DNA of 64,000 nt from Tissierella sp. P1 (GCF_002266425.1 NZ_NPMN01000011.1:1-64000); one strand, 5' to 3'; counted from the stretch's first letter, positions 25,615 through 35,101 are shown. The notes: generated by a model not told the origin, from the letters alone. A program made the numbers and translations.

Positions 25615-26517
25615 GTGACAAAACAATACCAAGGAGAGAATTTCTCAATATACAATGGCGATTGTGTAAGGATAATCAAAGAAATACCAGATAACTCAGT
25701 GCATTTCCCGATATTTAGTCCTCCATTTGCTAATCTTTATATCTACAGTGATGATCTAGCAGATATGGGAAATTGCAAGGATATAGATGAATTCTTTGAA
25801 CAATTCGACTTCCTTATTCCTGAACTTTATAGAATAACAAAACCAGGTAGATTGTGTGCTGTACATTGTAAACAGCTAGTGAAGTATAAAGGTAGGGATG
25901 GCCGAGCAGGATTAACAGATTTTAGAGGAAAAATAATTGAACACTTTGAAAGGTCTAACTGGCAATATCATAGTGAAGTTTGTATTTGGACAGACCCAGT
26001 ATTAGAAATGCAAAAGACTAAAGCCCATGGTCTACTTTATAAACAAGTAAGGAAAGATGCAAGTTTTAGCCGACAAGGATTAGCTGACTACTTAGTAATA
26101 TTTAGAAAATGGGCAGAGGAAGATGAAGAAGATTTAATTGAGCCAGTAGAGCATACGAAAGAAGATTTTCCACTTCCTATATGGCAAAGATATGCAAGTC
26201 CAGTATGGATGGACATTCAGAGGACTAATGTATTAAATGTACAGCAGGCCAAAGAAGATAAAGATGAGAAACATATATGTCCTTTACAACTAGATGTAAT
26301 AGAAAGAGCGATTGACCTATGGACCAATCCAGGAGATATAGTATTCAGTCCATTTTTAGGAATTGGTAGTGAAATATATATGGCCGTCAAGATGGGAAGA
26401 AAAGGAATAGGAATTGAATTAAAAGAAAAATATTTTGAAGATTCCTATAAAAATATCATAATGGCAGTTCAAGAAAGTAATCAAGTATCAATATTTGATG
26501 TATTAGAAAAACAGTAA
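25615..26517 (+). CDS. DNA N4-cytosine/N6-adenine methyltransferase, beta class
   Basis: 300-aa amino-methyltransferase. The catalytic motif IV is FSPPFANL near residue 37, and the S-adenosylmethionine motif I (NPGDIVFSPFLGIGSE) lies near the C-terminus, the permuted order of the beta class. SPPF or SPPY is more usual in N4-cytosine enzymes, but N6-adenine cannot be excluded. There is no restriction partner, so it is probably an orphan methylase against host restriction, or a regulator. Confidence 0.87.
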   Translation: MTKQYQGENFSIYNGDCVRIIKEIPDNSVHFPIFSPPFANLYIYSDDLADMGNCKDIDEFFEQFDFLIPELYRITKPGRLCAVHCKQLVKYKGRDGRAGLTDFRGKIIEHFERSNWQYHSEVCIWTDPVLEMQKTKAHGLLYKQVRKDASFSRQGLADYLVIFRKWAEEDEEDLIEPVEHTKEDFPLPIWQRYASPVWMDIQRTNVLNVQQAKEDKDEKHICPLQLDVIERAIDLWTNPGDIVFSPFLGIGSEIYMAVKMGRKGIGIELKEKYFEDSYKNIIMAVQESNQVSIFDVLEKQ

Positions 26518-26523
26518 TGGGCA

Positions 26524-26579
26524 TGTGCAAGGGGAAGTCACTAAAGTTTGGCGACCGAGGCGACTTCTCCACAAGCACA
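26524..26579 (+). other. Long hairpin upstream of second PP-loop gene
   Basis: TGTGC (26524-26528) pairs with GCACA (26575-26579), and GGGGAAGTC (26531-26539) with GACTTCTCC (26562-26570), enclosing a loop with AAGTTTGGCGAC. It fills half of the 107-base gap between the methyltransferase and the second PP-loop gene and has no T-run. A closely related loop motif (AAGTTGGCGAC) occurs in the element at 16685-16874. Confidence 0.5.
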
Positions 26580-26624
26580 CACAGTTAGAGTATAACATTT
26601 TTGAAGTAGGGAGTGTGAAGAAAT

Positions 26625-27630
26625 TTGTATATACAAGATATAGATTTAAAACTCAAAGATTGGGCTTTTAGTCAAAGAAAACACCTTCCTTATGAATTGA
26701 AACTAAAACTTTCAGAACAAAGAATTGAGGATTGGTACAACTATTGGGAAGGAAAAGTTTATATAAGTTTTAGTGGTGGATTAGACAGTACAGTATTATT
26801 ACACATGGTAAGGTCAATTTTAGGAGGTAACGTTCCAGCGGTATTTTCAAATACTGGGCTTGAATACCCTGAATTAGTTGAACATGTAAAATCATTTAAA
26901 AATATAGAAGTTATAAGACCAAATAAATCATTTAGACAGGTAATAAAAGAATATGGATATCCAGTAGTATCGAAAGAAACAGCTGCAAAGGTAAGAAAAC
27001 TAAGACATGGAAATTTATCAGATAAATATAGAAATTATTTACTGTATGGAGATGATCGAGGGAAGTTAGGAAAGCTATCAGAGTGTTGGAAGATCCTTTT
27101 AGATGCTCCATTTGATAACATCAGAAAAATGTTGTGATGTGATGAAGAAAAATCCATTTAAGAAATATCATAGAGAAACTGGAAGATACCCATTTATCGG
27201 TATTACTCAAGACGAAGGATTTCAAAGACAAAGACAATATAGTAAAACTGGATGTAACGTATATGAAGCCAATGCACCTAAAAGCCAGCCTTTAGGATTT
27301 TGGACTAAGCAAGATATATTAAGATATGTTGTTGAAAACAACCTAAATATAGCAAGTGTATATGGAGAAGTGGTAAATGAAAATGGCATCTATAGAACTA
27401 CAGGAGTGCAAAGAACAGGATGCATGTTTTGTGCCTTCGGAGTTCATCTAGAGGATTTACCTAACAGATTTCAAAAGATGGCAGAAACTCACCCACAATT
27501 GTACAAATATTGCATTAAAGATTTAGGCATGGGCGAGGTACTGGAATATATAGACGTTCCTTATAAAGTCTATGAAGATGGAATTATAAGTGAAGTTAAA
27601 GACGGACAAGAGCAATTGAAATTACTTTAA
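26625..27630 (+). CDS. PAPS reductase-like PP-loop protein (frameshifted)
   Basis: Phosphoadenosine-phosphosulfate-reductase family protein in two frames (26625-27137 and 27103-27630). The first has the PP-loop SFSGGLDSTVLLH (residues about 49-61), FSNTGLEYPEL and SKETAAKVRKLRHGNLS. The second has KCCDVMKKNPFKKYH, FIGITQDEG and a Cys site RTGCMFCAFG. A net +1 shift near 27117 joins them. Phage members are widespread with unknown substrate. Neighbours are DNA methyltransferases, so a thiol-based nucleic-acid modification is possible but unproven. Confidence 0.85.
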
Positions 27631-27645
27631 TGGAGTTGATAAAAA

Positions 27646-29185
27646 TTGAGAGAATTAATAGTAGATTCGTTTGCAGGAGGCGGTGGAGCCAGTACAGGTA
27701 TTGAATTAGCCACTGGCAGAAGTGTAGATATAGCAATAAATCACGATGAAGTGGCAATAGAGATGCACAAGACCAATCACCCTAACACTAAGCATTACAT
27801 TGAGGATATATGGGAAGTTGACCCTTTAGAAGCAACGCAGGGAAAGCCAGTTGCTTGATGTGGCATCGCCAGACTGTCGTCATTTTTCAAAAGCGAAAGG
27901 TGGAAAGCCAGTCGACAAGAATGTGAGAGGGCTTGCATGGGTGGTAGTAAAATGGGCTAAGATGGTTAAACCAAGGGTCATCATGCTTGAGAATGTAGAA
28001 GAATTTAAGACATGGGGACCTCTACGACCTAAAGTAGATTCTAAGACTGGCAGATATATCGTTAAAACTACATTAGGTCACAATAAACCTAAGTACAAAG
28101 AATGGACAAGAGTTGCTGAACCAGGAGAAGTTGTACCTAAAGAATATCTTGTAATGGAACCAGACCTGGATAAAAAAGGGCATACATTTGAATTATTCAT
28201 CAAAGCCTTAGAAAAGCAAGGTTATAAAGTTGACTTTAGAGAACTTAGAGCCTGTGATTATGGAGCACCAACTACTAGAAAAAGATTATTCATGATTGCA
28301 AGGTGTGACGGAAAGCCTATAGTATGGCCAGAGCCAACCCATGGTGACCCAGAGCAGATTGAAGCAAGAATGGGAATGTTAAAACCTTGGAGAACAGCAG
28401 CAGAATGTATTGATTGGAGTATTCCTTGCCCTAGTATATTCACTAGGAAAAAGCCACTAGCAGAGAATACACTTAGAAGAATAGCAAGAGGATTTCAGAA
28501 GTTTGTAATAGATAATCCAAGTCCTTTCATAGTTAGAATAGGACAAACTGGGTTCGCTAAAGATGCCCTTCAATATGAACTAGATACACCTCTAACTACA
28601 ATTACAACTAAGGCTGAACATTGCCTAGTTACTCCATATTTAACAACTTATTATACAGAAACCACAGATAATGAAGTGAGAGGGCAGACTTTAGATGAAC
28701 CTATAGCTACAATACCTACAGCGAATAGATTTGGATTAGTAACAGCTTTTATTGCAAGACAATTTAAAAGTTCGACAGGACATAAAATAGATGAGCCATT
28801 AGCTACTATTACAACAGTCGATAAATCAAACCTAGTTACGGCTTTTTTAATGAAATACTATGGATCTGATATAGGGCAAAGGCTGGATGAACCACTTCAT
28901 ACTATTACTACTAAAGATAGATTTGGATTAGTGACTATCAAAGGTGAAGATTACAGAATAATAGATATAGGAATGAGAATGCTACAACCCCATGAGCTGT
29001 TTAAGGCTCAAGGATTTCCAGAAGATTATATTATAGACCATGATTATACCGGGAAGCGTTATCCAAAGACAGCTCAAGTACACAATGTTGGAAATTCTGT
29101 ATCTCCAGTATTGCCTGAAGCTATGGTTAGGGCAAATTTACCTGAGTTATGTGAGGATATAGAGCCATTAGAGGAAATAGGTTAG
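27646..29185 (+). CDS. DNA C5-cytosine methyltransferase (frameshifted)
   Basis: C5-cytosine methylase in two frames (27646-27858 and 27851-29185). Motif I is VDSFAGGGGASTGIELA. The catalytic segment SPDCRHFSKAKGG holds the nucleophile Cys, and motif VI is MLENVEEF. Two missing bases near 27853 and 27863 would restore PVDLMWASPDC. The target-recognition region contains three repeats of LDEPLATITT followed by RFGLVTAF-like segments, typical of phage versions. The end has HNVGNSVSPVLPEAM (motifs IX-X). It is orphan, with no endonuclease, and likely serves anti-restriction. Confidence 0.9.
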
Positions 29186-29197
29186 GGGTGATTTATA

Positions 29198-29779
29198 TTG
29201 AAAAATAAAATAATTGATTTTCAAATAATGAAAATAAATAGAAACGCACAGAAAATATGCAAATGCAAACCACCGCAATATGAGATAGATACAACGAATA
29301 AATTAGTTCAATGTACTAAATGTAATGCTTATATTCATCCATTCGATGCCCTAGTAGGTCTAAGTGAAAATATAGAATGGTACAACGAAGAAAAAATTCG
29401 ATTAAATAAAGAACGAAACGAGCTAATAGAGAAAAAGAATGAATATATAAAGGAGATAAATGCACTACACACTAAAAGATTTAGGATGAATGTATTTAGG
29501 ACTTTACAGGGTAGCTATATTGAGGGATTAATGCCACATTGTCCTCATTGTAGTAAGCCATTCGACCCAACAGAAATAGATCGTTATACAAATAAGGATT
29601 ATTGCGATTATAAAAGAAAGAAATCCAGAGATGAGAAAGTGTCTTATATAGTGATGAGTAAAAAGCACCCAACAGTTCATGAAATGGACAGCGAATGGGA
29701 AAGAGTCGAGAAATTGACAGATGAAGAATTGGACAAGGAGATAGAGAAAATAAAGAAGTGGTCAGAGGGGGAAGAGTGA
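29198..29779 (+). CDS. Zinc-binding coiled-coil protein
   Basis: 193-aa protein. It has an N-terminal Cys cluster (KICKCKPP, VQCTKCNAYIHPFDAL), a coiled coil at about 70-105 and a second Cys site (HCPHCSKPFDP). The C-terminus is highly charged. I do not recognise the family. TTG 29198 follows TAGGGGTGA. It overlaps the next gene by 22 bases. Confidence 0.65.
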   Translation: MKNKIIDFQIMKINRNAQKICKCKPPQYEIDTTNKLVQCTKCNAYIHPFDALVGLSENIEWYNEEKIRLNKERNELIEKKNEYIKEINALHTKRFRMNVFRTLQGSYIEGLMPHCPHCSKPFDPTEIDRYTNKDYCDYKRKKSRDEKVSYIVMSKKHPTVHEMDSEWERVEKLTDEELDKEIEKIKKWSEGEE

Positions 29780-30066
29780 TGGTAAAATCAATAACAAATC
29801 TAGAAAATGACGAGATAATATCCTTTGTAACTCCTGATAAAGAAGAGTTTCTAATAAAATATGATTTTAAAATTTCTCTTAAAGAAAATATTAGAAATGC
29901 TGAGAATAGAGATGTCAAAATAACAGAAACAATGCAGAAATTCAAACTTCTGTATAGTGGTTATTCTATGACTATTACCTTTACTCCAAAATTTAATTTC
30001 CTTGGATTTAAAAGATATTTATTGACTATAGGAAAACCAATATATGAAATAGAGGGTGAAGAATAG
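29758..30066 (+). CDS. Hypothetical protein
   Basis: Up to 102 aa; ATG 29779 behind GGGGGAAGAG is a likely alternative start. It is a small beta-rich protein without recognised domain, ending directly before the next ATG. Confidence 0.6.
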   Translation: MVRGGRVMVKSITNLENDEIISFVTPDKEEFLIKYDFKISLKENIRNAENRDVKITETMQKFKLLYSGYSMTITFTPKFNFLGFKRYLLTIGKPIYEIEGEE

Positions 30067-30234
30067 ATGTTCAGACCAAAATGTCCATATTGCAAAGGTA
30101 AAAACCTATACCTTAAAAGAACAAGTCCAATGGAAGTGTACGGATGTAAAGATTGCGAGAAGAAAGCCAAATATTTGGAAGAACAAGGATTGACTAGAAA
30201 GCAGATTGAGAAAGTGATAAAGGGGAGATTATAG
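30067..30234 (+). CDS. Small zinc-ribbon protein
   Basis: 55-aa protein with CPYCKGKNLYL and GCKDCEKK, a compact four-Cys zinc ribbon, and a basic C-terminus. It abuts genes on both sides. The function is unknown. Confidence 0.62.
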   Translation: MFRPKCPYCKGKNLYLKRTSPMEVYGCKDCEKKAKYLEEQGLTRKQIEKVIKGRL

Positions 30235-30960
30235 ATGAATTTAAGCGAAGGTGTTATTACAAAAGCACTAAAAGATAAACATGAAAACTTAGAAGATATA
30301 TTTGCATCTCAAGTAAAAATAGGTCCAGCTGGAAGTAAAATAATGGATGCAGTAGCTATTAAGAAAACATGGTCACCTAGAACTGTTATAGGCTATGAGA
30401 TAAAAATATCCAGACAAGATTTTCTTAGTGACCAAAAGCACCCTGTATATATGGAAAATTGTAATATTTTTTATTTTGTTACCCCTAAAGGCATTATAAA
30501 AGATGGGGAATTGCCAGTAGGAGTAGGGCATATGATTTATAATCCTGAAACCGATAAATTGAGAACATCTAAGAAAGCTCCTTATAGAAAACAACCAATT
30601 AATCCAGACATACTCTTGCATATTATGTTCTGGAAGATGGATAGATACTTTGGATATAGAACAAGAGCGGAGATGTTAGAAGACTATAAGGCTAAGAAGG
30701 AGTTAAGAAGTATAGGCCGTGAGATAGCAGATAAGATATGGGATTTAGAAAGACAATTAGATGATTTAGATAGGAGTTATTATAAAGAAAGATACGAAGA
30801 ATTACAGAAACAATGGAAAGAAAAATTCGGAACTAACTATATTAATTTTGATGAGATTCCTATTAATGATGGATTATCAACATATGACATACAAAGGCTT
30901 AGTCAAAGTGCAAAGACAATACTAGATATGACGGAAAAGCTAAAAGCAAACTCAAATTAA
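30235..30960 (+). CDS. MmcB-like putative nuclease/DNA-repair protein
   Basis: 241-aa protein. The first 120 residues follow the MmcB/PDDEXK-type pattern: DAVAIKKTWSPRTVIGYEIKISRQDFLSDQK (in parts) with D, E and K placed like a restriction-endonuclease-fold active site, then YFVTPKGIIKDGELP. The second half is coiled coil. MmcB-type proteins are linked to DNA repair. In a phage a role in recombination or DNA processing is plausible. Confidence 0.75.
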   Translation: MNLSEGVITKALKDKHENLEDIFASQVKIGPAGSKIMDAVAIKKTWSPRTVIGYEIKISRQDFLSDQKHPVYMENCNIFYFVTPKGIIKDGELPVGVGHMIYNPETDKLRTSKKAPYRKQPINPDILLHIMFWKMDRYFGYRTRAEMLEDYKAKKELRSIGREIADKIWDLERQLDDLDRSYYKERYEELQKQWKEKFGTNYINFDEIPINDGLSTYDIQRLSQSAKTILDMTEKLKANSN

Positions 30961-30974
30961 GGAAGGTGAGGACA

Positions 30975-31565
30975 TTGGATAAAGCGAGGATTAACATAGA
31001 TATAACCAATCATGCTAAAGAAAGATATGTAGAGAGAATTAAAGGAATTATAGATAAGCAGGAAATTAAAAGATATTTATCAACCGAAGATGAAAAGATA
31101 GTAAAAGAAATAAATAAACTATATCAATATTCAGAGTTAATATATAGAGGTCAAATAGGTGGAGATAAAACTACTAAGGATTTTATGTTAAATAATGATA
31201 TATGCCTAGTAGTAGATAATGATTGTATAAGGACCATATATCGCATAAATTTTGCGTTTCCAGAACCGACACGATTAATGGTTATCAATGACCTTAAAAA
31301 TGAAATAAGAAGATTACAAGAGGAAGTGGAGGAAGAAAATAAGTTACTACAAGAGAAAGATTTAGACATAAATACTTCAATAAAACTTCTAGAATTAGAA
31401 ATTAAAAACCTTCAGGAAGAGATAGAGGTTAAAAAAGCAGAAGTTGAAGCAAATGAAGCTATTAAGAAGGCTAATAGAGGAAATATAAGACTACTAAATA
31501 GAACACTTCAAACCTATGCAGAGCAGTTATTAGGGAATACCCAATATAAAAAAGATATTTGTTAG
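30975..31565 (+). CDS. Coiled-coil hypothetical protein
   Basis: 196-aa protein. The N-terminal domain starts DITNHAKERYVERIKGI, seen in phage proteins of unknown function. Residues about 100-185 form a long coiled coil. TTG 30975 is chosen since GGAAGGTGAGG lies just upstream; an earlier GTG overlaps that ribosome site. Confidence 0.65.
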   Translation: MDKARINIDITNHAKERYVERIKGIIDKQEIKRYLSTEDEKIVKEINKLYQYSELIYRGQIGGDKTTKDFMLNNDICLVVDNDCIRTIYRINFAFPEPTRLMVINDLKNEIRRLQEEVEEENKLLQEKDLDINTSIKLLELEIKNLQEEIEVKKAEVEANEAIKKANRGNIRLLNRTLQTYAEQLLGNTQYKKDIC

Positions 31566-31575
31566 GGGTGATTAT

Positions 31576-31857
31576 ATGTTTTCTAATGGAACAGAATATC
31601 ATGTTTTTATGGAAAGATATTGTTTTAGATGCTCAAAATATAAATCAGATAAAGAAGGAATCCCAAGTAATAATAGTTGCAGTATAGAAAAGGAAATAGC
31701 TACAGCTATGTTTGAACCAGATACTTTTCCTTATAATAATCTCTATTATAAAGACGGACAAGGATATACCTGTAATAAATTTAAGGATAAGACCGAACAA
31801 AGGCAATATAAGAAAAGGAACGTTAAGCAAGTAGAGGGGCAAATAAAACTACTATAG
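31576..31857 (+). CDS. Hypothetical protein with Cys residues
   Basis: 93-aa protein with YCFRCSKYKSDKEGIPSNNSC and a later YTCNKF, possibly zinc-binding. GGGGTGA precedes ATG 31576. No family recognised. Confidence 0.62.
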   Translation: MFSNGTEYHVFMERYCFRCSKYKSDKEGIPSNNSCSIEKEIATAMFEPDTFPYNNLYYKDGQGYTCNKFKDKTEQRQYKKRNVKQVEGQIKLL

Positions 31858-31867
31858 GAGGATCTAT

Positions 31868-32161
31868 ATGGATGCCATATGTACTGAATTTCAAAAGAAT
31901 TATGCATCAGTAAATTTAGATTTTCAAGAGAAAGATGCTAAAGGATACGACTATATAATGATCTTAATATATCTAGAGGAATTAAAGAAAGGTTATAAAG
32001 CCAAAAGAGTCAATAAGACAACTAAAAAAAGGACTACAGTAACTTATAGCCGAATAGGTAGTAAAGAAGAATTAGAAGGTTATATGAAGTTGTTACAAGA
32101 TAAGATTCAGGAATTTAATGAGAAGTGGGATTGTGATTTGCAATTAGAGAAGGGGGAATGA
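31868..32161 (+). CDS. Hypothetical protein
   Basis: 97-aa basic-centred protein (KAKRVNKTTKKRTTVTYSRI), family not recognised. It has AGGAGGA before the ATG and is part of the distal early operon. Confidence 0.62.
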   Translation: MDAICTEFQKNYASVNLDFQEKDAKGYDYIMILIYLEELKKGYKAKRVNKTTKKRTTVTYSRIGSKEELEGYMKLLQDKIQEFNEKWDCDLQLEKGE

Positions 32162-32164
32162 TTA

Positions 32165-32509
32165 ATGGATATTGAAAAGACAATAGATGAACTTCGATAT
32201 ATAAAAGAATATTTTCATGTAGATAAAGGGAGTTTAGAATTAGCAATAAACATACTTGAAAAACAACTAAAGGATAAATGGATACCAGTAAGCGAAAGAT
32301 TGCCTAATGACACTGAATGTAATGAATTTGATGATATGCATCCAAACCATAGAAAATTTCTATGTACAATTAAGATTGCAGACTATGAGCCACAAATAAG
32401 GGTCTTATTCTTATCTGAAGTATTTGGCTGGAAATATGGGGCAGATGATTACAACAAATATGTTATAGCATGGAAGCCATTACCTGAACTGTATAAGGAG
32501 GTAAACTAA
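32165..32509 (+). CDS. DUF551 family protein
   Basis: 114-aa protein. The C-terminal 75 residues match DUF551: WIPVSERLPNDT at the start and YVIAWKPLPE at the end. The family is frequent in phages with unknown function. The stop overlaps the next ATG (TAATG). Confidence 0.8.
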   Translation: MDIEKTIDELRYIKEYFHVDKGSLELAINILEKQLKDKWIPVSERLPNDTECNEFDDMHPNHRKFLCTIKIADYEPQIRVLFLSEVFGWKYGADDYNKYVIAWKPLPELYKEVN

Positions 32510-32826
32510 TGCCACCAGATAAATTAGATATAGGAAAGATATTCATCAAAGACCTAAATACAGGCGAAGAAATGGAGTTAAATGAAATAGCAGATATTAA
32601 CATTACTACAGATAGAATAGAGGAAATTGAGCCAATTAGAACTCCTAGAGAGATATCTTTTTCAATGGATGTATCTCAGGTATCAATAGAAGCGATAGAA
32701 CAGTTAATGCCAAAAGTGAGGATTTTAGGATTGCTTTATAGTCAAAATAAGACTCATAGAAAACATAGAATAAATAAGAAATGGGCGAAAAGATATGGAT
32801 ATACTTGTACGGTATATTATGCGTAA
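32509..32826 (+). CDS. Hypothetical phage protein
   Basis: 105-aa protein with an acidic N-terminal half and a strongly basic C-terminus (NKTHRKHRINKKWAKRYGY). It looks like a small phage protein of unknown function. It is coupled to the DUF551 gene. Confidence 0.65.
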   Translation: MPPDKLDIGKIFIKDLNTGEEMELNEIADINITTDRIEEIEPIRTPREISFSMDVSQVSIEAIEQLMPKVRILGLLYSQNKTHRKHRINKKWAKRYGYTCTVYYA

Positions 32827-32878
32827 GACGAATAATGTAATTTATGTGTGATAGATAAAATTTGAAAGGAGAATAAGC

Positions 32879-33103
32879 ATGAAAATTAAAAATTTTAAAC
32901 ATGACAGTAATATCGGAACAATTGAATTCGAGGTTGAACATAACGGAGAAGTCAACAAAGTAAAATTAGAAAGTACAGGGCATGGCACAAGATATACAGA
33001 CATTGATGATTTTACAGAATATTGGACAGATGGAGAATATGATCAACTAGAGGGATTCATAGAAGGTTGTTCAGGTATATTACATCAATTTTATCATAGT
33101 TAA
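32879..33103 (+). CDS. Small hypothetical protein
   Basis: 74-aa acidic protein (KIKNFKHDSNIGTIEFEVEH), family not recognised. It is the last gene of the early operon, followed by a terminator at 33124. Confidence 0.6.
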   Translation: MKIKNFKHDSNIGTIEFEVEHNGEVNKVKLESTGHGTRYTDIDDFTEYWTDGEYDQLEGFIEGCSGILHQFYHS

Positions 33104-33123
33104 ATAGACACATTTCAAGTATA

Positions 33124-33156
33124 AGGTTCGCTTAGAAGTAATAGGTGAGCCTTTTT
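33124..33156 (+). terminator. Intrinsic terminator ending early operon
   Basis: AGGTTCGC (33124-33131) pairs with GTGAGCCT (33145-33152) through 8 pairs, including two G-T, and is followed by TTTTT. It separates the early operon from the cargo genes. Confidence 0.75.
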
Positions 33157-33159
33157 ATA

Positions 33160-33188
33160 TTACATATCGTGGACGAGTATGGTATAAT
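33160..33188 (+). promoter_or_regulatory. Cargo-gene promoter 1
   Basis: TTACAT (33160-33165), 17-bp spacer and TATAAT (33183-33188), directly after a terminator and upstream of the HEXXH peptidase gene. This is the arrangement of an independently expressed moron. Confidence 0.6.
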
Positions 33189-33230
33189 TTGGGTATTAGG
33201 TCAGGAGAAATATAGAAAGGGGGTAGTGAT

Positions 33231-33965
33231 CTGAGAACTTTAATACATAATAATTGGATGATTTTAACTCCAAGCCAAAATGAAGAAAATATAACATATA
33301 GCTTATTTATTTTTACATACAAATTTTTCTGCGAAATCTTTGGACAAGATGTAATGGCAGCAGAAAAATGTATACTTATTAATGAACCAATTTCATCATG
33401 TCCGATGCTTATAATTAATAGAAATCCGATTAGGTTATGTACTTCAGTAGAAAGTGCAAGTTACTACTGTCAATACATATATCAGTTATCTCATGAATTA
33501 ACGCATTATGCTATTAGACAAGGCAAGATAGATAAAAATATCACTATCAAATGGTTTGAAGAAACCTTATGCGAAGCTATGTCCCTATATATACTAGATT
33601 TATCTGCTCAACGATGGGATGAGTGTGGGTTATCCAATAACAATCCAAATTATTTTAGAAGTATATTGGAATATCTTAAAAAGGAATATAATCGAGAAGG
33701 CAATAGTATGGTAAATAGCTGTAAAACATTGAATGATTTAAAATATATAGAATCCACTAGCGAATCGGAAAGAGCTAATCGCATTCTTGAGAGAAATTAT
33801 CTGTACAAAACCTTTAAAGATATGCCTAAAGATATTAAGAATATAATTTATTATACTCAATATTTGCATGGCATCATGGTTAATTTTGATAAATGGAAGG
33901 AAGAGATAGGGGACGAAAACATTATTTTCTTAAAAAAACTAGAGGGAATACAGCCAGCAATTTAG
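33231..33965 (+). CDS. Putative HEXXH zinc metallopeptidase
   Basis: About 235-244 aa. The motif SHELTHYAIRQ with a downstream ETLCEAMS glutamate makes a gluzincin-like zinc site, but I recognise no named family. No signal peptide is evident, so it is probably cytosolic. The ATG at 33258 lacks a ribosome site, whereas CTG 33231 follows AAAGGGGG, so a CTG start is possible. With its own promoter and no obvious structural role it may be expressed in the lysogen. Confidence 0.7.
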   Translation: MRTLIHNNWMILTPSQNEENITYSLFIFTYKFFCEIFGQDVMAAEKCILINEPISSCPMLIINRNPIRLCTSVESASYYCQYIYQLSHELTHYAIRQGKIDKNITIKWFEETLCEAMSLYILDLSAQRWDECGLSNNNPNYFRSILEYLKKEYNREGNSMVNSCKTLNDLKYIESTSESERANRILERNYLYKTFKDMPKDIKNIIYYTQYLHGIMVNFDKWKEEIGDENIIFLKKLEGIQPAI

Positions 33966-34038
33966 CAGTGTTAATTTAATAAAATAAAAAGGATTTTCAA
34001 AACATTTGTAGAATATATCTTTAAAGGGAGGATTTAAG

Positions 34039-34848
34039 ATGTATAAATGGATTTCTGATATAATGGGAAATCAAATTGCAATAGATTTAGTAATAGGGTT
34101 TTTCTATTCTGCGATAATAGGATTAACTATATTAGGTTTAACTTATTTATTAGATAAAAAAGAATCATTAAAAAATTTATCAATAGATTTAACAAAATTA
34201 GTGTTTGTGTTAAATTCAATTAATGAATCTGTGAATAGAATAAGTAGACTTGACGGTGCAAAATATCGTAAGTTCTTTGGTGATGTATTAGACCAAAAAG
34301 AAATAGAACAAGAAGAAATTAAGACTGTTAGTGAGTTCATAATATATGACAGAATATCTTACTTACCACCATTAAATAATTATTTAGTTGAAAAATTTAA
34401 TATTACTAATAAAGAGTTTAAAGGTAACGAAGAAGAATTATTGAGATTATTACAAAGTTCAACAAAAGACAAAGAGAGCTTCTTAGTGGAAAGTAATATA
34501 TTTATTATTTCCTACGAGGATATAAATAGAAGAATAAATAGGATTAATGATAAGCTAGATTATTATAGGGAATTAACATATATAATAATTGGATTTAATT
34601 CTGATGATTTGGAAAGGGATAATATTGCAACTGGAAATATATTAAGAGTGTTTAAAATGTGTATAGATACAATAATCTCTGAATGCAAAGAACTAAAAGA
34701 ACTCTTAATGCCTTTAGAGAATTTAGTAAATAATAATTTAAAAGAATTGGATGAAAAGATAGAAAAAAATAATAAGAATCAAAAATTTGTTACTAAAGGA
34801 TTTATTGTCTTAATTATTATTTGTTTAGTACTATTATTGATTGCTTAA
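34039..34848 (+). CDS. Membrane protein with two terminal TM helices
   Basis: 269-aa protein. One membrane helix lies at about 14-40 (AIDLVIGFFYSAIIGLTILG), a long charged helical domain follows (about 45-248), and a second helix ends the protein (GFIVLIIICLVLLLIA). No family recognised. GGGAGGA precedes the ATG. It sits in the cargo region between terminators and could be a membrane-located immunity or exclusion protein; this is inference from position and topology. Confidence 0.72.
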   Translation: MYKWISDIMGNQIAIDLVIGFFYSAIIGLTILGLTYLLDKKESLKNLSIDLTKLVFVLNSINESVNRISRLDGAKYRKFFGDVLDQKEIEQEEIKTVSEFIIYDRISYLPPLNNYLVEKFNITNKEFKGNEEELLRLLQSSTKDKESFLVESNIFIISYEDINRRINRINDKLDYYRELTYIIIGFNSDDLERDNIATGNILRVFKMCIDTIISECKELKELLMPLENLVNNNLKELDEKIEKNNKNQKFVTKGFIVLIIICLVLLLIA

Positions 34849-34985
34849 GAGTACTAATAATTAGATTTAAAATTTACTAAAAATTTATTATCCCACCATA
34901 GTTACTTATAGCACCATATAAGAACTTTATACCATTTGTATATATTTTGTATGAATATACTAAATAAAATCCAATACAAGCCAAA

Positions 34986-35013
34986 ATAAAAGCCAGTTTT
35001 ATACTGGTTTTTT
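34986..35013 (+). terminator. Intrinsic terminator in cargo region
   Basis: AGCCAGT-TTTAT-ACTGGTT forms a stem (core CCAGT/ACTGG) followed by TTTTTT. It lies in the gap 34849-35101, which otherwise holds only the promoter at 35051 and A+T-rich sequence. Confidence 0.72.
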
Positions 35014-35050
35014 CTTTACCTATACCAATGGAAATATTTGGCATAATTTA

Positions 35051-35079
35051 TTGATAAAATATTATTGTTAGGGTAAAAT
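35051..35079 (+). promoter_or_regulatory. Cargo-gene promoter 2
   Basis: TTGATA (35051-35056), 17-bp spacer and TAAAAT (35074-35079), shortly after a terminator. The same -35 and -10 hexamers and spacing are used by the lipoprotein gene promoter at 52101-52129 on the other strand. Confidence 0.7.
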
Positions 35080-35101
35080 TATGGCAAGGGGAGGGGATTT
35101 T

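Noticed and set aside
16883..27630. Two PP-loop genes as a complete Dnd phosphorothioation system
   Set aside because: No DndA desulfurase or DndB, D or E homologue was found in the window; only the DndC-like fold is shared.
28560..28940. Repeated segments in the C5-methylase gene as a mobile or recombination repeat
   Set aside because: They encode the LDEPLATITT-type repeats normal for the target-recognition region of this phage methylase family.
8286..29185. Frameshifted genes as true pseudogenes of a decaying prophage
   Set aside because: Only small indels were found, mostly in short homopolymers, with the downstream halves fully conserved; sequencing error explains this more simply.
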